From NCBI GenBank assembly GCA_016714905.1, contig JADKBW010000023.1:1-40625 (forward strand): a stretch of 40,625 nt of DNA. Direction: 5' to 3'. Under the pieces are notes generated by a model. The model was not told the origin of the DNA. It saw only the letters and a program-made list of their open reading frames with translations, and made no database searches. This stretch comes from Flavobacterium sp. Lineage in GTDB: Bacteria; Bacteroidota; Bacteroidia; Flavobacteriales; Flavobacteriaceae. The translations under genes and the position numbers were made by a program. Positions 26,370-32,304 of this stretch are shown here, piece by piece (position 1 is the first letter of the stretch; each line of letters starts with the position of its first letter).

Positions 26370-26377
26370 CAAAGATA
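26370..26377 (-). promoter_or_regulatory. TAnnTTTG box of the surface-protein operon
   Basis: The minus strand reads TATCTTTG, ending 8 nt before the ATG at 26361 and abutting the stop codon of the ABC permease. If used, the mRNA leader would be only a few bases. No -33 TTG at the usual distance. Confidence 0.45.
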
Positions 26378-27214
26378 CTATAAATCTCTATTTTTAAGTA
26401 GCTTGTAGGATAATAACATGAAAATAAATGTCCATGCTAAAACGATTAAGATTCCATACCAATGGATTCCATAATCTTTGACATCTGTAACACCAATTTG
26501 CGTACTGATTGTTTTAACGAAAGACAGTCGAGAGAAGGGTTCCACGATCAAATTTGACATCGATTCTAAAGGGAAAAACATGGTAATGTAGGAGGCAGTA
26601 TTGCCCTCTGGAAATAATTTGAAGTTCAATATTCCACTCGCGATGCCTTCAATAATTCCCCATACTAATAAAAATCCGAGTGCAAATGCGGAACGTTTTA
26701 CAAGAATTCCTAAAAACAAACAGAAAGAGAAAAAGCCCATGAGTTTGACAAAATAGGCGAGAATGTATTCCAACTCAGAAAAAATAATTCCGATTTCAGT
26801 GTAGGAAGAAAAGCACAATCCAAGAATGAGCGACATGATGAAAACAAATACGGCAGAACTAGCGGCAAATACAAAAACCGTCAAGAATTTAGACAAAACA
26901 AATTCTTTTTTACTCATTCCGTCGATGAGATTTTGTTTTAACGTGCCATAACTATATTCATTTGCCATCATCGAAACGATGACAATCGCCAAAAAGAACT
27001 TGAGCATTGATGCGATATAGGTATTGAAATGCCAGATATACGGAAAATTAAAAATGCCTTCGTCGGCGATTCTCAGTTGAAAACTCCCAATATTAAATTT
27101 TACGGACGCTATTAATGCGATAAAAGACAAGATGATAAAGTAAGCCAGTGTCAAAACACGACTCGCTTTGTTTTTCCATATTTTTTGTAGTTCGATGGAG
27201 AGCAATCTTTTCAT
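26378..27214 (-). CDS. ABC-2 type transporter permease
   Basis: 278 residues with about six membrane segments (about 18-38, 60-85, 110-135, 147-170, 172-195 and 250-272) and an N-terminal cytoplasmic start MKRLLSIELQKIWKNKASRVL, typical of ABC-2 permeases of the NatB/BcrB kind. NEYSYGTLKQNLIDGMSKKEFVLSKF is the family's conserved first cytoplasmic loop. It follows the ATPase gene by 3 nt and forms its membrane partner. Export of a peptide, lipid or ion is likely, but the substrate cannot be named. Confidence 0.88.
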   Translation of the reverse strand: MKRLLSIELQKIWKNKASRVLTLAYFIILSFIALIASVKFNIGSFQLRIADEGIFNFPYIWHFNTYIASMLKFFLAIVIVSMMANEYSYGTLKQNLIDGMSKKEFVLSKFLTVFVFAASSAVFVFIMSLILGLCFSSYTEIGIIFSELEYILAYFVKLMGFFSFCLFLGILVKRSAFALGFLLVWGIIEGIASGILNFKLFPEGNTASYITMFFPLESMSNLIVEPFSRLSFVKTISTQIGVTDVKDYGIHWYGILIVLAWTFIFMLLSYKLLKNRDL

Positions 27215-27217
27215 ATC

Positions 27218-28126
27218 TTATTTTTTTGATTTGGGTTGGTTGGTTAATTCTAGAAATTGCTCTTCGAGACTGTGTTTCCTTTTGACTAAATGACTTAAGA
27301 TGATTCCTTTTTCAAAAAGCAATTGATTTAGTTCTTTTGATTCTACAGGTTTTTTCAAATACGCATACACTTTTCCATTCTCTTCCGCTAGTTTTTCGAT
27401 TGATTCGTGAGATGAAAGCGCGCTCATCAATTGATGATTATCATCGCTTTGCAATTCAAAAAAGCCTTCGTTCGATGTCATCGCATCAACACTGCCTGAA
27501 TAGAGAACTTCTCCTTTTCGAAGAATTAACACGTGTGAACATACTTTTTCTACTTCATCCAACAAGTGCGAAGCCAACAAAATGGTTGTTCCTTGTGAGG
27601 CAATGAGTTTGATGATATCCCTGATTTGGTGAATTCCCTGTGGATCTAGTCCGTTGGTGGGTTCGTCTAAAATTAAGATTTCAGGATCGTTGAGAAGGGC
27701 AGAAGCAATAGCGAGGCGTTGTTTCATTCCCAATGAAAAAGTTCTGAATTTGCTATTTTCACGGTCTAGTAAACCTACTAATTCTAACTTTTCATGAACT
27801 TTAGAATAGGAAATACTCTTAATTTTGCAGACCAATTCTAAGTTTTCCCTTGCGATCATATAAGGGTAAAAATTCGGACGCTCAATAATGGCACCTACCT
27901 TTTTCAATGCGTCATGTGTTTCCATAGCGCCGCCAAACCAACTGTATGCTCCAGAAGTTTTGTTGACCACGTTTAAGACAATTCCTAAAGTTGTTGATTT
28001 TCCCGAACCATTTGGTCCTAGAATTCCGTAAACATTGCCTTTTTGTATTTCGAGGGAAACGTCTTTAACCGCATGAATGGGTCCAAAACGTTTGTTGAGA
28101 TTTCTAATTGAAAGAATCGTTTCCAA
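27218..28126 (-). CDS. ABC transporter ATP-binding protein
   Basis: 302 residues. Walker A GPNGSGKS (37-44), signature FSLGMKQR (130-137), Walker B ILILDEP (150-156), D loop and switch His (LLASHLLDEVEKVC). The C-terminal 80 residues are the extra domain found in ATPases of the bacitracin/lantibiotic self-protection and NatA type. First gene of a two-gene exporter with the permease 3 nt downstream. No promoter box is apparent in the 65 bp upstream. Confidence 0.93.
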   Translation of the reverse strand: METILSIRNLNKRFGPIHAVKDVSLEIQKGNVYGILGPNGSGKSTTLGIVLNVVNKTSGAYSWFGGAMETHDALKKVGAIIERPNFYPYMIARENLELVCKIKSISYSKVHEKLELVGLLDRENSKFRTFSLGMKQRLAIASALLNDPEILILDEPTNGLDPQGIHQIRDIIKLIASQGTTILLASHLLDEVEKVCSHVLILRKGEVLYSGSVDAMTSNEGFFELQSDDNHQLMSALSSHESIEKLAEENGKVYAYLKKPVESKELNQLLFEKGIILSHLVKRKHSLEEQFLELTNQPKSKK

Positions 28127-28191
28127 AGTGTTCGTTTTTTAGATTGGGAATAAGTCGAACAAGTTAAGGAAAAGTTACGATTTAAAATAGG

Positions 28192-28431
28192 CTATATCGA
28201 ATGATGCCGCTTTTGGTAGAATTGATTCAGGGTTTCATTAATGTCTCGATGAAAAGCGGTTAACGAGATTTTTTTTCCGGTTTCATCGTTGGTCAATTCC
28301 AATCCACATTGAATGCATTTAAATTCTTTAAAATGGTCTGTAATAATTCTTGTAGTCACAAACCGATGGCCAGTGAATTGGCAACCAATTTTTCCAACAA
28401 GATATATCGACTTTAATAAATGATTTTTCAT
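28192..28431 (-). CDS. Small hypothetical protein with a possible zinc site
   Basis: 79 residues, basic, no signal peptide. C17, H22, C39 and C42 (GCQFTGH then CIQCG) could bind one zinc ion, a spacing like that of small zinc-ribbon proteins such as the DUF1660 type. The rest (LTNDETGKKISLTAFHRDINETLNQFYQKR) looks helical. It is a plausible conserved gene because the frame is well composed and stands alone on the coding strand of its neighbours, but I do not recognise a named family. A perfect 12-bp palindrome lies 38 bp upstream. Confidence 0.6.
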   Translation of the reverse strand: MKNHLLKSIYLVGKIGCQFTGHRFVTTRIITDHFKEFKCIQCGLELTNDETGKKISLTAFHRDINETLNQFYQKRHHSI

Positions 28432-28600
28432 TCTGTGAATGCGTTTTTATTAAAGCGAAACTACTGTGTTACTGTACAGTATGCAAATTTCATCGACGAA
28501 ATACACTAATTACGAAAATTTATAATTGATTACTTACAAAATTGACATAAAAAATCCGCTATGGAAATACAATTGAGGATTGTCATTACTGTCCTATGAT
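28432..28600. other. Intergenic region with palindrome and weak hairpin
   Basis: The 169 bp between two minus-strand genes hold the palindrome TACTGTACAGTA at 28470-28481. Near 28546-28575 there is a weak hairpin (AATCC against GGATT, followed by T on the minus strand) that may end the T9SS-sorted gene upstream. No further gene is seen. Confidence 0.4.
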
Positions 28601-29719
28601 TTAATACTTTGGCTTAAATTTCTTTTCTCTTGCGCCATTTTCATATTCAACAATCAAAATTTGATTGTAGGTATCTTCAGGAACCTTTTGTCCTAATAGA
28701 TTATAGACACCTAGTATTTTACTTTGGGAATTTTGCACAAACTCATCCAGTCCTAATTCTTCGGAATCAACAGAAACCAGAGATCCGTAATTTTCCGTGA
28801 ATGTGGAGGTGGCAATTTCAGTGGGTAGGTTTAACAATGTTTCAACGTTGGTCTCTATATTAAATTTTACGATGATATTTTCATTAACAAATGAAGGACT
28901 TCCATAATATAGACAAGCGATTTCCTTCGTTTCTGCCAGAAAGACGATTTGACTGCCGGGATAATAGAGGTTTGCAATTGCTGGGTTTAAGGTATTTGTC
29001 GCCAGTACAGCTCCTGTTTGGCTATCGATTTCTACCAGGTAATTATTCGATTGACCATTCGCAAAATCTTTCTTTCGAACAAAGAGTCTGCCTTCTGCAC
29101 AAATCACTCCTGGATAGAATGTTCCGAAATCAGCACCAGGTAAATTATAGACATTTAGTTCTTGGGTAATAATATTGTATTTTGAAAGATTGTTTCCAAG
29201 GACAATATATATTTCATTGGTCAACGGTGAAAAGGAGGATCCCCAACCATTAGTAGTGATTACCACTGTCCATGTTTGCGTATCTATTATTGAACCGTCA
29301 TTTTTATCTATTTCAAAAAGTGTGATTTCGTAATTAAACCCACTCGTATTGTATGACCGCATCGCAAAAAAACGATTTTTTATAGCAATAATTTGATCAT
29401 AAGGGTAGAGGAAATCTACAGAACCACCCATTGCACTGTTATCTGAAAAATTGTCGACATTGTGTCTAAATATCCGAGTGCCGCTATAAGTATAAATGGA
29501 ATTGGATTGTATATCGAATACCGGACCTCTAGGACTATAGTTTGTGGGTTCATTGGTAATCACTTGAAAGTCATTCATAATACTGCCATCTGTCGTATTT
29601 ATTTTGGAAAAATAAGCAGTTACAGTTGAATTGTCATTGACAAACTTTGTTATGAATAGCTTTTGACTGCTTAGGACTGCAGAAAACAGGATAAAAACGA
29701 TGCAATATATTCTTTTCAT
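28601..29719 (-). CDS. Secreted protein with a beta-propeller-like body and T9SS type A-like tail
   Basis: 372 residues from the ATG at 29719 (a TTG two codons further upstream is possible but less likely). Signal peptide ends near VLSSQ. The body has repeated short motifs (ITTDGSIMND, EIDKNDGSIIDTQTW, VEIDSQTGAVLATNTL) of the type seen in propeller-forming PQQ-like or Kelch-like repeats, suggesting a beta-propeller. The last 35 residues (ILGVYNLLGQKV, IVEYENGAREKKFKP) match the pattern of the C-terminal T9SS sorting domain of the Por-secretion type, in a weak form. A TATATTTG box lies 27 bp upstream. No enzyme motif is visible. Confidence 0.8.
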   Translation of the reverse strand: MKRIYCIVFILFSAVLSSQKLFITKFVNDNSTVTAYFSKINTTDGSIMNDFQVITNEPTNYSPRGPVFDIQSNSIYTYSGTRIFRHNVDNFSDNSAMGGSVDFLYPYDQIIAIKNRFFAMRSYNTSGFNYEITLFEIDKNDGSIIDTQTWTVVITTNGWGSSFSPLTNEIYIVLGNNLSKYNIITQELNVYNLPGADFGTFYPGVICAEGRLFVRKKDFANGQSNNYLVEIDSQTGAVLATNTLNPAIANLYYPGSQIVFLAETKEIACLYYGSPSFVNENIIVKFNIETNVETLLNLPTEIATSTFTENYGSLVSVDSEELGLDEFVQNSQSKILGVYNLLGQKVPEDTYNQILIVEYENGAREKKFKPKY

Positions 29720-29745
29720 GTCCAATCAAATTAATGTGTAAATAT

Positions 29746-29753
29746 CAAATATA
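29746..29753 (-). promoter_or_regulatory. TAnnTTTG box for the T9SS-sorted protein
   Basis: The minus strand reads TATATTTG 26 bp before the ATG at 29719, giving a short leader. This distance supports ATG 29719 over the upstream TTG. Confidence 0.5.
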
Positions 29754-29790
29754 AAAAAATCCCCAATAGGATTAGCATTGAGGATTTAAT
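29753..29790 (-). terminator. Terminator after the nucleoid-associated protein gene
   Basis: On the minus strand, AATCCTCAAT pairs with ATTGGGGATT (10 pairs, one G-U) around a 9-nt loop and is followed by a run of T. It lies about 20 bp past the stop at 29809 and touches the next gene's promoter box. Confidence 0.75.
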
Positions 29791-29808
29791 TTGTTGACAA
29801 TTAGAAAT

Positions 29809-30762
29809 CTAACTCTTCTGTTCTTTGTTGAAATATACCAAATAGTAATACATCTGTTTTTCCTCATCCCATCCTTTTTCTACATATTTTTCGGCACTTT
29901 CGGGATTGATAAAATCCATCTTGATTTGAATATGCGTATCCAAATTAATGACGTTCTTTATTGATTTTCGCGCATCTGAAACCGCCGCATTGGCAATTGG
30001 AAATGTAGTCACGTCTTCGATGGAATACTTTTCCCCTTTATCAACTTTATAATTCTTGAATTCTGGAATCAAGTCAGGGTTGTCTAATACTTCATTTAAA
30101 AAATTCGATTCTTCAAATTGATCATTTTTGGCAAAATAATTTACCGATCGATTCATAAACATGACTTCTTCTTTCTTGTCTTCCGCTGGAAAAACAACGT
30201 CTTTGGCAAATCCTTGGCAGAATTTCAGGTACTTTTTAGTGATAAAATTTTCATCTTCAAAAGCATCAACTGAAAGAAAGTGCTCTAACCAGTAGCGCGC
30301 ATCATATCGGTTACTATCAACTGACAAAATTTTGTAGCCTTCTTCTTTTTTGTGATTGAAAATCAAACAGCCTTTGTCTAATTTGTTGAGGCTAATTCCT
30401 TGTTGCAGAATCATCTCGAGCGTGGTTCCTTTCTCTTCAAATTGCATGAAATCACTTTGTATTTCACTCTTAAAAATACCAACTGCATCAACAATGGTGT
30501 TGTCGATATTCAAATGGGTCAAATAGGTCACATACACTTCACCATTCTTGATGTGCGGATGGTTGGACTGCTCAAACAAATGTTTGGTAATTTTTTTAGA
30601 AACGTCGTGAACACTACTTGGATTGTCAAAAATTTCAGTGACTAATTTATAGTCATTCAAATTGTACGTTTGTTCTGATAAAAATATGGCTTCGTTTCGG
30701 CTTTTATTTCCCACTCTGTGAATGGATAGGTTTTCGATGTGGGTGTTGTAGAGGTTAATCAT
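29809..30762 (-). CDS. Nucleoid-associated protein (YejK/NdpA family)
   Basis: 317 residues of the 37-kDa nucleoid-associated protein family (PF04245) in its Bacteroidota form. Recognised by the order of conserved segments: an N-terminal IENLSIHRVGNKSRNE, YLTHLNIDNTIVDAVGIFKSE, GCLIFNHKKEEGYKILSVDSN, DARYWLEHFLSVDAFEDENFITKKYLKFCQGF, and a C-terminal IKMDFINPESAEKYVEKGWDEEKQMYYYLVYF. E. coli YejK copurifies with the nucleoid and topoisomerase IV; the role in Bacteroidota is not established. The upstream 40 bp carry four loose AAGGTT repeats, and then a long T run, but no recognisable promoter box. Confidence 0.88.
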   Translation of the reverse strand: MINLYNTHIENLSIHRVGNKSRNEAIFLSEQTYNLNDYKLVTEIFDNPSSVHDVSKKITKHLFEQSNHPHIKNGEVYVTYLTHLNIDNTIVDAVGIFKSEIQSDFMQFEEKGTTLEMILQQGISLNKLDKGCLIFNHKKEEGYKILSVDSNRYDARYWLEHFLSVDAFEDENFITKKYLKFCQGFAKDVVFPAEDKKEEVMFMNRSVNYFAKNDQFEESNFLNEVLDNPDLIPEFKNYKVDKGEKYSIEDVTTFPIANAAVSDARKSIKNVINLDTHIQIKMDFINPESAEKYVEKGWDEEKQMYYYLVYFNKEQKS

Positions 30763-30819
30763 TTTTGGAAAGGTTTTAAGGTTAAAGGTTCTAAGGCATA
30801 AGGTTGTTAATTAACAAGC

Positions 30820-30873
30820 CGGGCTGGTTTTTTTTTTTTTTTTTTTTTTTGTTGGGTTTGTTCGGGCTGGTTT
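30820..30873 (+). repeat. 23-base T run flanked by 11-bp direct repeats
   Basis: CGGGCTGGTTT occurs at 30820-30830 and again at 30863-30873. A run of 23 T (30828-30850) starts inside the first copy. It lies upstream of the nucleoid-associated protein gene and beside the decayed four-helix-bundle gene. Such a run is prone to slippage in cells and to error in sequencing. Confidence 0.7.
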
Positions 30874-30891
30874 CCCTTTCGTCGTTTGTAA

Positions 30892-31089
30892 TCAATATTT
30901 TTGGCTATTTCTAGTTGGTTTGTAATTCAAAAAGCGAGTAAAATAAAAAAAATATTCTCTGTTACTGTTTCTCAAATCCTTCTGCAATATTATCGGAATT
31001 GAGAGCTCTTCTTGGATTTTGTAAACCGAAAATTTCTTTGGAAAAATGGTTGTTGAATTTAATAAAATTATCAATGACATGGGTATCAA
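30892..31089 (-). pseudogene. Remnant of a four-helix-bundle (23S rRNA intervening-sequence type) protein
   Basis: One minus frame (31087 to 30962) reads ...FGLQNPRRALNSDNIAEGFEK and then stops. This is the hallmark of PF05635 four-helix-bundle proteins, whose core is usually IRRASxSIxxNIAEGF. A second frame (30892-31089) supplies the expected continuation NREYFFYFTRFLNY, which matches the NKEFxxFLxIAKGS segment of intact members. Start, first helix and last helix are missing, so this is a decayed fragment of a protein normally about 115-125 residues long. These genes are often found inserted in 23S rRNA or scattered between genes in Bacteroidota; their function is unclear. Confidence 0.65.
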
Positions 31090-31099
31090 TTATAAATTT

Positions 31100-31126
31100 C
31101 AATTATCAATTATCAATTATCAATTG
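31100..31126 (+). repeat. Tandem heptamer repeat CAATTAT
   Basis: Three exact CAATTAT units (31100, 31107, 31114) and a partial fourth lie just upstream (in minus-strand terms) of the four-helix-bundle remnant and next to the stop of the following gene. It may be the edge of the decayed insertion. Confidence 0.65.
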
Positions 31127-31128
31127 AA

Positions 31129-31677
31129 TTAATTCCAATTCTCCTCAAACCCATAATCTTCAAAACTTTCTCCACTTTCATTATCATCAAACATGTCGAG
31201 GTCGTCTTGATCCAAATCATCTTCAAATTCACCGTAAATATCATCGGTCATATCGGCTTCAAATGATTTGTCACCGGCATCCATCGGCATAATTCCATGA
31301 GAAAATAAGGTGCTTGGATAGGTTTCTCCGGCTTCAATTTCTTCAATCGCAGCCAATTCAACCAAAAACGTCCACATATTCAGAAAATCATAGACATATA
31401 TAATCTTTGTATGTTCTTTATCTAGAATTGAAGACAAAGGATAATCTGCCATCGTTTTCATTTCACCAGCAACATCTCCTGTGTCAAAAAGCGGAATTTC
31501 TTCGTCTTGATTCCACTGGTTGTCACAGGTATAAAAAGACGCCAATTCCAATCCATCAAAGTCAAATGCATTAACGATAGCGTTGTGTAAGTCTTCTAGG
31601 GTGTCGTCATCAAGTATGGCGATGTCTCTAAAAATATCTTCTTCCGTATCGAGAATAACTCTGAATTTATAAACCAT
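31129..31677 (-). CDS. Plasmid pRiA4b ORF-3-like family protein
   Basis: 182 residues from the ATG at 31677. MVYKFRVILDTEEDIFRDIAILDDDTLEDLHNAIVNAFDFDGLELASFY is the N-terminal half of the pRiA4b ORF-3 / IS1096 passenger TnpR-like family (PF07929), a small alpha-beta domain of unknown function widespread outside mobile elements. The middle keeps FVVYVYDFLNMWTF-like sequence (IIYVYDFLNMWTFLVELAAIE). The C-terminal 50 residues are strongly acidic (DDIYGEFEDDLDQDDLDMFDD). A TTG eight codons upstream also opens the frame, but it overlaps the TACCTTTG promoter box and so cannot be the start. Despite the family name there is no sign of a transposon here. Confidence 0.82.
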   Translation of the reverse strand: MVYKFRVILDTEEDIFRDIAILDDDTLEDLHNAIVNAFDFDGLELASFYTCDNQWNQDEEIPLFDTGDVAGEMKTMADYPLSSILDKEHTKIIYVYDFLNMWTFLVELAAIEEIEAGETYPSTLFSHGIMPMDAGDKSFEADMTDDIYGEFEDDLDQDDLDMFDDNESGESFEDYGFEENWN

Positions 31678-31698
31678 TTTCTTGTTTTTTTGAAGTGC

Positions 31699-31706
31699 CA
31701 AAGGTA
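31699..31706 (-). promoter_or_regulatory. TAnnTTTG box for the pRiA4b ORF-3-like gene
   Basis: The minus strand reads TACCTTTG, 21 bp before the ATG at 31677. Its TTG coincides with the alternative upstream start, which settles the start codon. Confidence 0.55.
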
Positions 31707-31757
31707 AAATTTAATTTTAGATTTAGGATTTCAGAATTGGGATTTGTTGAAAAGATT

Positions 31758-31821
31758 TTAGCCACGAATTCACGAATTAAAATTTGAATTAATTTTCAAA
31801 AATTCGTGAATTCGTGGCTAA
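31758..31821. repeat. Perfect 21-bp inverted repeat (palindromic intergenic element 1)
   Basis: The left arm 31758-31778 (TTAGCCACGAATTCACGAATT) is the exact reverse complement of the right arm 31801-31821, with 22 nt of AT-rich loop. It lies between the stop of the small secreted protein gene and the promoter of the next gene. A diverged relative lies at 35773-35827. It may act as a transcription end or RNA-stabilising hairpin. Confidence 0.85.
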
Positions 31822-31848
31822 CTATCATAAACCACTTGGGTTTTTCTA

Positions 31849-32238
31849 TTATTTTTTCTCAGAGCAAAGCCCAACAATTTCATGAAATACATCATGAAGT
31901 TCCGCCAATGATTTTGTCAATTCTGCATCAGATGCTTTAGCTACCACCATTTTGTGCAATGCTTTGCTTTTCAATTGTAATTTTTCTGCCGAAGCTAAGA
32001 TCGCAGGAGTTTTAAATTCTGCTGGAATATCCGATTTTAAAATCGCCGCAGCTTTCGTGGCCATTTCTTCCGAACGTGTTTTTAAAGGCTCTAAATTGCC
32101 TTCTTCAGACGGGTGGAAAGTTTGCGACATTACTCCGTGAAATTCTTTAATAGTGGGCCATTTATCAAAAGTGGATTGCGCACTCATCGTGTTGATTGCC
32201 ATTACAAAAAGTACTATGGCTAGGGATTTCATTTTCAT
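31849..32238 (-). CDS. Small secreted helical protein, His- and Lys-rich
   Basis: 129 residues from the ATG at 32238; a second ATG two codons later (32232) would serve equally. Signal peptide MKSLAIVLFVMAINTMSAQ. The mature part of about 108 residues is predicted by eye to be all helical, with five His (EFHGVMSQTFHP, LHKMV, LHDVFHE) and a Cys near the C-terminus (GLCSEKK). Size, helical pattern and Met/His placement recall four-helix periplasmic proteins of the cytochrome b562 or metal-sensor kind, but there is no CxxCH haem motif and I do not recognise a family. A TATATTTG box lies 32 bp upstream. It is followed by a strong palindrome. Confidence 0.75.
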   Translation of the reverse strand: MKMKSLAIVLFVMAINTMSAQSTFDKWPTIKEFHGVMSQTFHPSEEGNLEPLKTRSEEMATKAAAILKSDIPAEFKTPAILASAEKLQLKSKALHKMVVAKASDAELTKSLAELHDVFHEIVGLCSEKK

Positions 32239-32270
32239 TTTTATGTTTTTTAAAGTTAAAATTCTACTTA

Positions 32271-32304
32271 CAAATATATCCAAATTACCGCAAAATTGCA
32301 CCAA
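32271..32304 (-). promoter_or_regulatory. Promoter of the small secreted protein
   Basis: The minus strand has TATATTTG (complement of 32271-32278), with a TTG (complement of 32302-32304) 23 bp upstream, inside the 3' end of pheT. The leader is about 28 nt. Confidence 0.45.

Noticed and set aside
30892..31089. Treating the 65-residue minus frame as an intact small gene
   Set aside because: Its N-terminal half is out of frame with the four-helix-bundle homology carried by the neighbouring frame, so it is a fragment of a decayed gene.
31129..31677. Transposon passenger gene as evidence of a mobile element
   Set aside because: The family name mentions IS1096 and a plasmid, but members are common chromosomal genes, and no transposase or element-length inverted ends are present.
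31678..31701. Upstream TTG start for the pRiA4b ORF-3-like protein
   Set aside because: The TTG is part of the TACCTTTG promoter box, so it would not be in the transcript. Family homology begins at the ATG at 31677.
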